Assembly: GCF_037392515.1 (NCBI RefSeq) | Contig: NC_090282.1 | Span: forward strand, 33,159,054 to 33,223,053 | Length of the DNA stretch: 64,000 nt | From: Haliotis asinina | Taxonomy: Eukaryota > Mollusca > Gastropoda > Lepetellida > Haliotidae | Direction of reading: 5' to 3' | Part shown: positions 34,322-45,875 of the stretch, piece by piece | Position numbering within the stretch: the first letter of the stretch is position 1 | Layout: each line of letters starts with the position of its first letter | The notes under the pieces: model-generated | Database searches by the model: none | What the model was told of the DNA's origin: nothing | The model's input: only the letters and a program-made list of their open reading frames with translations | Position numbers and translations under genes: made by a program

Positions 34322-34540
34322 GTTAGGTGAGTGAGATTGGTTTTACGCCACTTTTACCGATATATGGCGGCGGTCTGTAAATAAATTGACCACACAATCC
34401 GGTGATCAAGAGCATGAGCTCCTATGTACGTAACTGGGATACGATGACAAGTCAATGAAGCTGTCCACCCGATCCCGTAAGTCGCCTCTTACGACAAGCC
34501 TGGGTTGCTGAGGACCATTTCTAACCCGGTCAACTTCTTA
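34322..34540 (-). repeat. SINE type B
   Basis: Reverse-strand copy: GTGAGTGAGATTGGTTTTAC, ATATATGGCGGCGGTCTGTA, CACCCGATCCCGTAAGTCGC, CTCTTACGACAAGC and TGGGTTGCTGAGGACC. Confidence 0.85.
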
Positions 34541-34859
34541 TGTACAGGCTGACATTCAAGACCGTTAATATTGCTGATTGCAGCAATTAGCAACAAACGT
34601 GGAAGCGAGTATAATTGCGAGGGTGATTTGCACAGAACTGGCAATTGTAGATTCTTCGACCTCCCATCTGACTTCCGTCCTTTTGAATTTATTAGGAGTT
34701 ATTCGGTTCCCTCGGAGTGACATATTTTCACTGACAGCATTAGCCTATGACAAAGGTTACAGGTCATTAGGACCTGTGGTGACTGAATCCTTATCAGACA
34801 CTTCTAGGTTCATCTGTTGTAAGACATCACATTGAAGCCACAGTAGTGGAAATATACAC

Positions 34860-35925
34860 ATATACAAAAACTGTATGAGATCTAGAGGTCTAGCTATTTA
34901 TACTGATATGAATTTTAGGCGATGTAGAAATGCATTATTATTCAGTATTATGTCGTAGTTGTTTGTTTCTATGATTATTTTACCCTTTAGTTGCAACATA
35001 TATTAATTTTGCACGTGTCACGGTCAAAAGTGAGCACATGTACTCGCCGTTAAGCAATTTCTATTTAAAAAAGCTGTACTTACAGCTCCGAAAATCAATT
35101 GATTTCTGTTTTGATATTAAATATTGGGGCGTCCTAAGATAACAACTGTTCAAAGATGGCCATTTATTGGTATACGGAATGCTTGTATGCCATTGACGGC
35201 TTTGTAAGACATGTTGTCTCTCCGCCAACAGGCCAGAAAACGCTAACAAACTAATGACATTAATGGCTGCCAACGCTCCGGTCGACCACGAACTCCAAGA
35301 GAGGATATAGTCCTCAGATTCACACGATTTCGTCCGTTCATGTCAAGTGTCGTTTATCCAACAGAATGTCCTGAAATAGCCAAAAAAATCAGCCGGTTAT
35401 AGAGCTTGGCGACAAATCAGCAAGTGCCTGGGTTCATTGATGGTACTGGGTAATAGTTTTTATTTAAGTGTCACATGTTGAACATATGCTATGCTGACAG
35501 TGGAACACAAACACTCATTGAGTACACCTGACCTGACTCAGGTGTTAGATAATCTAAGACAGAAAAAACCCAAACCATGTTTACTTAAACCCAACTACAC
35601 CAGCCTAAATGTAGGCGGTGCATGACTGAATGTTTGATTTGTTACTGATACACTGTGTATCACAGCGTGGAGGCTGAGACTTATTTACTTATCTGTTATT
35701 AGTTACTCTTACGTCCGGGTCACGCCACTTATTTAGGTGACATATCTCCATTGTCTGATATTGTGCACAATCGTTATACTGACCAATTCAAGGCGAGAAT
35801 AAAATATAGATGAGGGTTGACATTGAGCAATACAGTAGACACATTTCTTAGATGAATTAATGGTTACTGGTAGTTCTTAATCATTTTGATTTAATGGCCA
35901 GATTTAGAACATTCACATTCTATTA
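34860..35925. other. non-coding, nothing recognised
   Basis: AT-rich sequence without a supported exon or repeat. Confidence 0.35.
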
Positions 35926-35929
35926 TTTA

Positions 35930-36620
35930 TCATGTTAGGGTAATACGCAGTTTAGTTCAAAGGCAGTTGTTCATCTGTTGGTATTACAATGTAAGGCAGG
36001 TTTAGAACGTACACAGACCTTTGTTCAACATGGTTTTACAATACAAGGCAGGCTCAGAACTTACACATACGGTTATTCAATATTTTATAAGAATACAAAA
36101 CGGATTTAGAACTTACACAGTTGTCCAACATGGTCTCACAATACAAGGCAGGCTTAAAACTTACACGGTCAGTTGTTTATCAAGTTAGGTCTCAAGTCAG
36201 GGGCCCGTTTCACAAAGCCAAATATCTCGTAACTTTTCTCGTAGCATTTGCACCTCCTTTGTTACAGTATGCCAGGTACAAGAGCTGCGAGAAAAGTTAC
36301 GAGATCTTAGGCTTTGTGAAACGGGCCCCAGGTCTAGAATGTACACAGTGTTTTGTTCAGCTTGTTTTTACAATACTACAGACAGACTACGAACTTACAC
36401 GGTGAGATGTTCTTCAAGATCTGACAATCCAAGGCAGGTTTACAACGTGCACAATCAATTGTTCAACCTAGTTTTACGATCCAAAGCAGGCTTACAACAT
36501 ACACACACAGGCATTCACCTGTGAAGAAAGATCTTGCAAACGCTAACTGGCAGTTGTTCATATTACTGAGGTTAGAATACAAGGCGGGCTTGGAACGTGC
36601 AGAGTTATGTATGCATCCAG
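35930..36620. repeat. tandem array, ~55-60 bp unit
   Basis: Units built on ACAATACAAGGCAGGCTTA, GAACTTACACAG and TTGTTCAACATGGTTT, about ten copies of varying decay. A palindromic element (36200-36329) interrupts the array; the repeat pattern resumes directly after it. Confidence 0.8.
36200..36329. mobile_element. 130-bp palindromic element
   Basis: Left arm GGGGCCCGTTTCACAAAGCC plus AAATATCTCGTAACTTTTCT; right arm AGAAAAGTTACGAGATCTTA plus GGCTTTGTGAAACGGGCCCC. The arms are near-perfect over about 46 bp around a centre of about 35 bp. No coding capacity. Confidence 0.8.
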
Positions 36621-37149
36621 TTGGTGTCAAATAGGTACACAAGTAATCCTGTTTAGTCATTAGTTCAGATACTGACTCACTCATCCATATAATTCAGCCA
36701 CAAAGTCATTAAGCTCATGCTTCACTAAATACATGTAGCTCGGGATGCAAATTCATGCTAGATGCTTTCTTCAAAGAAATCGAGTTTCCCTCTCCTCGGT
36801 GTATTTCCAAGAAAGCCTCAATCCCTGGTCCCGCATGGAAGCCGTGTTACCAGGGTTACCGTACCCAGGGATAGGGTTAGGATGCGTGGGTGGATAAGGC
36901 GGGCCACCTTCCTTCTGGCTGTCATATGTTGTGGATGTGATTACACGTACCATTAGTTTTCCTTTAGTGTACTTCTCGTTGTGAAACAGGATAACATTGG
37001 GGTGTTGATCAAAGTGAACAGTTGTGAAGGTGCATGCAATCTAGCGCTTTGATGCTCTACTGTAGTTTATTATGTACCACCTCATTCACCACTAACAGCA
37101 ACATTCTGCAGGTTTCAGTCACTAATCGAATATGAGTAAAAGGTCAGAG

Positions 37150-37226
37150 ACATGGCTATCGACACTGTCAATCACTGGATTGTGTAAACCAGACTCGATT
37201 ATGTATTGGCCGCCGTCATAGACCTG
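37150..37226 (+). repeat. SINE type B fragment
   Basis: CACTGTCAATCACTGGATTG, TGTAAACCAGACTCGATTAT and GGCCGCCGTCATAGACCTGG: the central part of the type B SINE. Confidence 0.6.
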
Positions 37227-37892
37227 GAGTATCTGCAGAACTGCTGCTTTAAACAAAAAGCCAACAAAATCACTAAATCACTTGTTTGTAATCTAAATAT
37301 ACACAGGGATCAGTTGTCCGAGAGTATCAATCGCAAACTTAAAATAAAACGCCCTGTTTCATCGAGGATGAGTATGGATATGCTACTGGTGCAGTAAAAC
37401 GGTCTTGTGGTCCAGCGTTGAAAATCGGTGAATGCAGGCAAGCAATATGTTTAGTCGCAGAGCACTGATTTTGTGGATTTGAATTTATTGTGTTGTACCC
37501 TCTAGGACCCAACCACTGAAATAAAGTTTCAAAAATTCTTTACCTCACTACAACACTTGGGTGCATACATTATATGATACAACCTTTCTATGTTAGGTAT
37601 TTAGAAAGCATAAACTTGAGTATTGTATCAACATAAACAGCAGTATATAAATCAGTTATATGAGAGTCACTAATCCTGGTTGTCAGCTAGCACATGTCAT
37701 CCACGGAGACGGCCACATTGAACGTGACAGAAGTTATGTCACACGGAGCTGGTTCTATCAGACACGAAACTAACGCAAAAAGTAACGTTATTAAAATCTG
37801 GAGACAAAATATTTCAGCATAAAACCTTTATTGTGAAAATGCACGAGTAATAACTATGTGACATACATGCTACGTCGGGTTCTAGAGGGTTA

Positions 37893-38690
37893 AATAGAGG
37901 ATACTAAACGACCTTCCGTGTAATACCATTTTTATTAAACGAGTTAATGATTTGGTATCAAACGAGCGAAAGCGAGTTTGATACTAAATCTTTAACGAGT
38001 TTAATGAAAATGGTATTTCACGGAAGCGAGTTTAGTATTCTGTTTATTACTCGCCAACATAAATTGACAGAAACTGCCGCGAAATTGCCTATAGTATGAG
38101 GACACTCAGCTTTCAAGTCAAACAAGGTCTAGTAAAATCGCGACATCAATATTAGCATTGTGACGTCACAACTTTGAACCATTTTGACGTCATAGGTCAA
38201 GCGGTATTACACTGGTGTAATATTGAAGTGAAAATATTACACTTAGGAGATTAACATGTGTCCCTGAGGTTTCAAATGAAATATTCCCGTGCTTCAAATA
38301 CTCAATAACACCCGGAAATTGGCCAACACATGATGTTTATCGACATTGTAAACACAAAAGTAAACCAAAGGGGTTTTAGTGTCTGCACTCGTTTACATCG
38401 AATACGGACACAGCAGTGAAGTGTCATCAGCTGGTTCTCATGGTAGCATCTGGAGTTGCTCATTTGTGACGTCATTCTAACTTTACGTCACAATATGATT
38501 TGAATGACGTCACCACTGTTGATGACACAACAAAACAATTGTTTACGTGTCAATACGCGGTGAATAGTCTTTCAGTTTCCGGGAATCTAATACCATTTAA
38601 TCATGTTTTTCAACCAATCAGATTACAGAACACTGTAACGTTTGGTTTACAATGCAGTATATTCCACGGGCGAGTAATAAGGCTACATAT
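37893..38690. mobile_element. composite inverted-repeat element with CRE-type sites
   Basis: The left 150 bp form a hairpin: GATACTAAACGACCTTCCGT and TTGGTATCAAACG against CGAGTTTGATACTAAATC and ACGGAAGCGAGTTTAGTATT. A further pair, TTTATTACTCGCC (~38040) and GGCGAGTAATAA (~38670), brackets the following 0.6 kb. The bracketed part has four perfect TGACGTCA octamers and no coding capacity. The exact ends are uncertain. Confidence 0.55.
38161..38512. promoter_or_regulatory. cluster of four CRE-type octamers
   Basis: TGACGTCA at 38161, 38185, 38467 and 38505, plus a TTACGTCA at about 38483. CREB/ATF proteins bind this palindrome in animals. The sites lie in a repeat-like element, not beside a recognised gene, so regulatory use is only inferred. 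Confidence 0.35.
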
Positions 38691-38929
38691 TTCGTTATTA
38701 GATGCTACATTGTCACCTTACCACTTGGTAGCTGATCTCAAACTGCATAACTGATTTTGTACAGACGTGTTCTTGAAGGTAATGTATGGTTAAATATGAG
38801 GTGTTGTCACGTTCACAGGTATTTGACTCGGACAGAGACGTGCTGTGAATGTGTATGTGATTAATAGTCGTTGCTGCTTGTAAATTTGCAGTTTAACCTC
38901 AATACTTCACACACACCAATGACCCGAAC

Positions 38930-39075
38930 AGTCCCTCTCACTTCATGCGTCAGGCAGGGCAGCGAGAGTACCCTTTTGGCGTACTTTAGTGTGACCCCAG
39001 TAGGAGATCGAACCACCTACTTGCCGCTCACAAGGAAGACGCTAGGTCCATTACACCACCGAGGCAATGAGTCTG
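38930..39075 (-). repeat. tRNA-like sequence, probable SINE head
   Basis: The reverse strand reads GCCTCGGTGGTGTAATGG (A-box like), then GTGGTTCGATCTCCTACTGG (B-box like) about 45 bp on. The 5' and 3' ends do not pair into an acceptor stem and the sequence runs on without a clear end, so a tRNA-derived repeat fits better than a tRNA gene. Confidence 0.45.
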
Positions 39076-39195
39076 TCCTTACAAAGGGACGTCCCAGAAA
39101 CTGGACTGGTTAAATTGTTGAACGCCACAATGCTACAAAAAACGGGTGACAACTGAGATGGATTTATTGCATTCAAAGATGATCATACGGATAGC

Positions 39196-39431
39196 GAGTG
39201 AGTTTAGTTTTACGCCGCACTCAGCAATATTCCAGCTGGACCAGGTAACCCAGTGATCAACAGCATGAGCATCGATCCGCGCATTTGCGAACCGATAACA
39301 TGCGTCAACCAAGTCAGCGAGGCTGACCACCCGATCACGTTTTTCGCATCTTACGACAAGCACAGTTGCCTTTTATGGCAAGCATGGGGTACTGAAGGTC
39401 TGTTCTGCCCCTGAGCTTCACGGGTCGAAAA
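39196..39431 (-). repeat. SINE type B
   Basis: GAGTGAGTTTAGTTTTACGC, CACTCAGCAATATTCCAGCT, CCAGTGATCAACAGCATGAG, CGTCAACCAAGTCAGCGAGG, CTTACGACAAGC and a CTTCACGGGTC head. The segment with the GGCGGCGGTCTGTAAATAAT word is deleted. Confidence 0.85.
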
Positions 39432-39442
39432 TAAAGGTAGGG

Positions 39443-39513
39443 ATAACAACAACATCTGCAACGGCGACAACAACAACAACAACAGCAAACAACAACAGCA
39501 ACAACAAATATAT
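39443..39513. repeat. (CAA)n microsatellite
   Basis: Imperfect CAA/ACA repeats with GCA interruptions immediately following the type B SINE head. Confidence 0.85.
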
Positions 39514-40980
39514 AACAATCACAAGATAAAAACCTTACATTAGTGGGCCATGGTCCAAAGATTACTACGTATCTCGGTATTGTCAAGGAACGCAACATAC
39601 GTCGCCAGTATTTGCCTCGGCGTGACAAAGCACTTCCTGGTTCAGACATGGGTACGGCAGGGTGTGCTCCCCACAGCCCTACATATCTGCAACCCGATCG
39701 TGAGGACAGGCGATAAGCTAAGCCTGCATTCAGATCTCGGTCTCCCTGTGCAGTGCTAGGTACACGACGACCCGGCTTGATATGAACATTACCTCTACAA
39801 GATGACAGGCGTTGTCAGGCTTAACTGGACAGCTATTGAATTCAGCTGATACAGATCACCGATATACATCTGGGCAGTGGTTACAGTGTGTTCACGTTAC
39901 AGGTCTAATCTGCGTGGAGGTGTACCTAAACGTAAGGTAGGTATTGCGATAAAGATTCACTGTGGTAGGGACTACGTGACAGGTCTCTTGTGTTAAAGAC
40001 ATGCTCATGTTTCAACGCCAGCTATACATGCACACATTTGACTTGCTCTAAACCAACAATCTCATGTCAACAATCATCCCCTGTTTACGTTGATAGGGAG
40101 TTGATGGGTTTTCTGTACCTTCATTTTCCTCATGATCTGAAAGGTTAAATTTTCGAGACCTGCACATCATCTAATACAAGGTAAAGAATACCAGAGCACC
40201 GCTCCATGAAACGGTCGTAACGCTAAGATGATCGGAACTTCTATATTTTAACATAGACTTACGCCAGTCGCAGTGCAACGGTCGCTTTGAGAAAAAGGGC
40301 CCTTTAGATAGTGTATTTCTTGTGTAAAATGTGTTTTAAGATAAACACTGCACTGTTCAGGTGAGAGTATTCTGCCCCATCGTTTGCAACCGTCATTATC
40401 ACCTGCAAAGTGTTCATCCGTACAACTTTGAACTATTAGTAAAGTAAACGGACCATGCACAACAGCATGTGTTGTAAATTACTGCTGTGAAACAGAAAAT
40501 GCATTGAATTTCTTTTAATCCTTAACACAAATCGGAATAGGCATATATATTGAAATAAAGTTAACAATTCAAGAGTGTGAGTGAGTGCGGGTGAGTGAAA
40601 GACCACAGTGCTCTTGATACCTTTGAGTATTTTCACAAAAGTTATGCTGCAGTGATCGTGACTTGTATTTTCTCAGTACTGTTGAAAACAACGTTTGTTA
40701 TGACCTGATTAAACTATTAGAAAATATCTGAGGGGAGATTATGTCTAGCAATATTTGTTCAAAGTATCGCCCCAAAAGTGTTAATGCCAAAGCAGGTATT
40801 AAGATTCTTACTATAGATCTAGTTTATAAACTCTTCTTAATGATAGAGAACGGTTTAAATGAACCGGTCTATAGGTTAAATTCCAATCAATGCATTCCAA
40901 ACGGACTATAACTATGTGTGATCTGAAACAATACTAAGCCATTTATAGCTTCCCATGAAATCAGCTATATTATGTCAGGT
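39514..40980. other. non-coding, nothing recognised
   Basis: No supported exon, RNA gene or repeat family in this stretch. Confidence 0.35.
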
Positions 40981-41229
40981 ACATATGGGAGGTAACTATT
41001 GTAGGCTTAGAATGAGTCTTACTACATCAAGGGTTACCTCCCTTGGTGTAGCAAACGGCTGCCATTGTTGACATGGCAGATGGGACAACAGATGATAGAA
41101 GAAAACAGGTGAGTTTGAAAGGGGTGTGGATAATACATTAATACATAAGAGTTAGCTGGCAGATATAACATTCATCTATCAACGGTATACAGAGTCGGTA
41201 CTGAGTACACGACAGGGGCAGGAGGGTCA

Positions 41230-41830
41230 AGGAAGTTCACTACTACGCATTGCCGTTGACTTTGTCAGATTGGGAGTAGAACACTGAAAAGCGTTCAGAA
41301 TATCAGTAATAGAGCAAGTTATCAGGTTTGTAAGGAAACCATTAGACAAGAATTACAAGGACAACTGGGCGAAAAAGCACAGAATCCCCCTGATTAAATA
41401 TGCAAAAGAGAAAGACGTTAAAATGCTGCATGCCTCACGAAACTCAAGATGGGGGTAATGTTTTCATTCCTGATGAAAGTTCTGTCTGACCTTTTCCGAA
41501 TTAAGTGAACATTTGGTCAAAAGCTACTATTAAACCAATCTAAGAAAACCAAAAATAAAAATGGCCCACAATTTCACATGTGGGGTGGGATATCATCATG
41601 TGACACCGTTGTGTGTTTTCACTGGAAATTTGACGAAGGAACGGTAAATTGACATCTGTAAAAATGTCCACCTCTTTCCAACGGCCAGAACACTGCATGA
41701 CGGTAATCGCATTGCCCAGGAATATAACGGCCTAAAACACAATGTGGGCGAGACAAAACAGTGGCTGCCGATCTCACGAAGTATTGAAAGACATTTACAC
41801 TGTAAGAGAATCATCTCAACATATTCATTT
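41230..41830 (+). pseudogene. Tc1-like transposase relic
   Basis: Broken frames encode pieces in the order of a Tc1/mariner transposase: KNYKDNWAKKHRI and YAKEKD near 41350-41420, then FIPDESSV (a decayed first catalytic aspartate block), VNIWSK, a GPQFHMWGG-like segment and a VCFHWKFDEGT-like segment. Several stops and frameshifts separate them and the later catalytic residues are not found. No terminal repeats were identified. Confidence 0.5.
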
Positions 41831-43600
41831 AAGTTAAACTTCTGTTGTTGATATACACGTATTAGTTATTTGACGAAACAACTTTCTCAGAATTTCTTGG
41901 AATACTATAATCATTAAGTCCAGTACAATGCAATCGGTTTTCTGCTTGTCGGGTACGAAGTCTACTCGAGATATCGTAAATCGATCATGACTGTCAACAG
42001 TCTCTTTATTGCATGTAACAAAAAGAGACTACTCGCACCCACTGCTTTCACGACTGTGCAGCAGGGCAAGATATAGACACGAGTGTTGAAGTACCTTAAC
42101 TGCTATCTCCCAAGTGCATAGATAACAGTCTTAGTCCAAGTTACACCAAGTCAGGCAAGTATAAGCCTAAAAAGTCGAATCTTTATCTACTGATATGTAC
42201 CATGGTGTGACGTGTGTGCTGGGCGCTGTGTTAGTTTATGTAAAAATGGACGTGTGACTAAATTTCTGAAAGAAACGTGTCTGAAAAGGGATGAAGGCCA
42301 TGAGGAAATAACAAACATTATATCTACAATTGGAAAAGTGAAAACAGTGTTTGGTCGTATCTTACGCGACGAATTTGGCAATAAATGGTATATTGTTGAA
42401 AAGATTTGTATGATGACATTGACCTATATTTGTCAGCCTTACATAAAACATTGTGCCATAAATATCAGTGAGTTTCTACAACACGGTTAATGATCCTCAT
42501 CCATTATGTTCGAGGGCCAAAGAGGAAGAACTTCCCCGTTATTCCTCATTAGACTAGTTCTCTGCTAGAACTCTGTACGAAGAGACGTCGTGAAGTTCGC
42601 GTTGTGGGCAGGATGTTGATGTAGGTGTTTGGGCGTTGGAGCCTGTCGTGTGTAACGGCCGAACAAGGCGTTGATTCGAATTGAACTACGGTACAAAGCG
42701 CTGGTCTGATTTGAGAGGCGCTAAGAAGCATTTAATAGTTCAGGTGACGTTACGATGTGTTGATTTAAATCGAGTGCCGCTATGAAACGTGGGTGGCATT
42801 GCGAAGAGTTTGAGTGGTTGGGGGCATTGATGTCGTTTGAGTTGTTGAAGATGCAGTCATGGTTTGGTGTGGTCATCACCTGTATATAGTCTGACAAAAA
42901 TGTTTCAGGACGGTGTTTGGTAACTTTACTTTAAAAGTATAAGTGCTATCCGTTTCCAATTTGGTAAGAGGTTTTTTTTATTCTTCTACCATTGAGGATT
43001 TTAACTGTCATAATTTCTCACTCGATAATACGAAATTTGCCTATTAGAGCTGTCATTATTTCACAACACAAGGGTGTTGGGCTACTTACCGGAACAGCGA
43101 CCCGGTCATGTAAATAGGCAGGACACATGTCACATTCTTACATTATGCTCACCAGGTCATCTCACATGACTTCAAACACGTGCATTTTGCATTAGTTAAC
43201 GGTGTCAATACCGGTGTAGGGCAGAGGGGGGTCATCTCAAAATCAAGTATGTCACTTAATTTTTATGATTTTTGTCAAATTGCTATTGCAATGTCTTTTC
43301 ATGCACATGTAAATAACGGAGAATTTTGATTGTTTAGTTTCCATGAAAATATTTTGAGCTTGGAAGTAGTTAGGGGACAGGTTTATTTTCTAGGCATTAT
43401 TCACTCCATTAAGCATATTTCTGTGAAACTACGCATGTACACATTACTGAAGTGGGTCTTTGATTTTGGGGGTTGATCACTTCCTTGTTTTCCTTGATTT
43501 TTTTCAAGATTTTTCAATCACAAAGCATCTCTTCTTCGGACAGGTCAGTATCTGATTCATCTCCAAGATGTATTAAGATTGGTGGGATGGTCTCTTCTCT
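41831..43600. other. non-coding, one unassigned ORF
   Basis: An open frame at 42212-42490 (92 codons) has no family I recognise and no clear splice borders. The rest shows no exon or known repeat. Confidence 0.35.
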
Positions 43601-43639
43601 AACACCACCCAGTTTCCAGTACTTATTTTCAGCTGCCAA

Positions 43640-44535
43640 TACATGTTTGACACAGGCTTCCCACCGACTGATATCAATCTCCCCTATTGCCATGTGAACA
43701 TTTTTTCAGCGTCAGACAACATGTTGTGTTGTAGCGTGATACCTTCCCCTTGATATCCCCCTTTATCAGTTCAATTGGATTCAAATCGCAATGGTATGGC
43801 GTTAGTCGTACAACCTCGTGACCAGCGTTCTTCAACATATTGTCGATGGCATAGGAAGGTGGTGGTTTGTGCTGTAACACAAGCTCATACAGCACTGGTT
43901 TTGTGGCTTTGTCAGGTCTCACGATGTTGCTTCTGTCAAACCATTCAATGATCTCAGCTCAACGACAATTGGATGTTGGACACCGATTGTCGGACTCACG
44001 GCACCTGTGGTATGGAGCATTGTCCATGACAAAGCAAGGACTTTTCTGGAAGGGCTGTAATCAGTTGGTCTTCTACATACTGTGTAAAGACAGCCCCGTT
44101 CATTTCCATATGGTAGTCTCTCGCGTCGGTGGACTTAGATTTAAATACCAAATCACACCCAGGCAGAAATCCTTTGTGTGAACCAGCCTGCAGAATTATA
44201 AGTCTGTGTCCTCTACCAGCTGGTAGCTTCCGCTTCGGTTCCTGTCTGTCAGGATGCTGCCATTGGTATGATGCTGTATGGGAGGCATTTACCCATGTCT
44301 AGATACACCGGTTCGCAAAAATCGGCGCGTTTTTTCAAATTGTTCTCAAGTAATTTATTCTTGACTTTACGATGTCATGCCGTTCACACATGGACAGTTT
44401 TATCCACTGAACACTTTTATATTTGTAACCAAATTTCAGCAACAATTTGCAAATAGTATAACGAGAGACATCAAGCTTGTGCAAGGATTTGTTTCAATCG
44501 CCGTACCGACACATGTTTATTTTGACGTCTTAGTT
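43640..44535 (-). pseudogene. IS630/Tc1-superfamily DDE transposase relic
   Basis: Reading the reverse strand in three frames gives, in order: LDVSRYTICKLLLKFG (helix-turn-helix), YLD followed by WVNASHTASYQWQ (first catalytic aspartate), GRGHRLIILQAGSHKGFLPG, FKSKSTDARDYHMEMNG, VMDNAPYH (second aspartate), and VVRLTPYHCDLNPIEL (catalytic glutamate). All three catalytic residues survive, but a small deletion after YLD, a frameshift before VMDN and a stop about 20 codons later inactivate it. Confidence 0.8.
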
Positions 44536-44789
44536 TTCTAATTGTGTCCCTGACAAGCCCTCGGGGCGAGGGAGGGCAAGTTTGAAATATGTAAGTTATA
44601 AAACAGACTGCGTGATAGGAAATATATTAACACCTTTTGGATCAAAAACCAGTAATCGAATGCATTATTCTTCCATACTAATATATCACAGCAGGTATTT
44701 CCCAGCTTTTGAAAAATATCCCCCAAACTAGGCTGTAACGTAATGCTGTCCGTGGTGTTCATTCTGCCACGTGCTACCAAGAGAATTAC

Positions 44790-45870
44790 GATATCGGATA
44801 AGGACTGGCCTTGATCCTAGAATGTACAACATCAATTTATTTAATGATGTCAACTTCTTTATGTGTGACATCCACAAATCTTGCTTCTCTTATGCATTCC
44901 AGATGTAAATGCCCTTCAAACATTTCATATCTTAACTTGTCCTTAAACGCCCGACTACCAATTAACCAGACTTGTGCTCAACAGATATATTTCGGCAATG
45001 CACCGAATGCAAAATTGAACAAAGGCTTTCGGCGTGACGTGTTAATCGTGCAACTACTGTGTCACCTACCTTCTCCCTTATGTGTTGAACATGTTTCAGT
45101 TTTCTTGTTTGATGGTCAACAATATTCCAGTTATATGGCGGCGGTTTGTAAATATACTATCCCCCAAAAGAAACGCATAGGCGATTTGTATTTAAAAATC
45201 TATTAATTACCTATTTTGTTCAAACTATCTTCAAAATATGTAACAAAAGTGTTGACATCATGATTTTACTCAATTGCACAAGTAAAAAATGTGTCAACTT
45301 TATATGTTACATGAGCTATACATGATTGAAAATACAATTTTCGCAACATATTTCTCGTGTATGTGTTTCTTTTTTTGATAGTATAATAATATAGGTAAAC
45401 GGCAGTAAATTATACCAGCCCACAATGTCAGATATAGCTTCACTTAAATAGTTACAAGTTTAATGAGCAATAATACACCGCCTGATCTGTATTGCTCTAG
45501 GTATTTTGGAAACGTCGATTCGCGCTGAGTGACGTTGTTTGGCGTTCAGCAGGGTTACTGTTGTCCTGTGAGGTATATTAAGATATATTATCAAGGAGAG
45601 TTAACAAATACGATAAAACGTGTGTGTTTCTACGATAGCGTAATCGTGTTATTGTTGATGACGGTGGAAAAAGTAGTTCATTTAGTTTTAAATTTGACAC
45701 TCTTGTCTCCAGGAAACGATTCATGCTTCTACGATTAACATTATCTATAGTATCTGAATCATTGCGGAGTTATGCAATCTTAATAGCCGGACCAATCAGT
45801 AATCAAAGCACGAATAGTATTCCGGGACGGACCAGAAGGTACCTTCATCACAGCGAATGACCACTTCAAA
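44790..45870. other. non-coding with one SINE scrap
   Basis: Contains a 40-bp type B SINE fragment at 45118-45158 (CAATATTCCAGTTATATGGC, then GGCGGTTTGTAAATA, reverse orientation). Otherwise no exon or repeat recognised. Confidence 0.4.
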
Positions 45871-45875
45871 CTATA

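Noticed and set aside
38930-39075. tRNA gene on the reverse strand
   Set aside because: A- and B-box-like words are present, but no closing acceptor stem or clean ends, so it is listed as a tRNA-like repeat.
41074-41109. Possible first coding exon MADGTTDDRRKQ with donor GTGAGT
   Set aside because: Good start context, but no partner exon could be found and the following sequence is a dead Tc1-like transposase.
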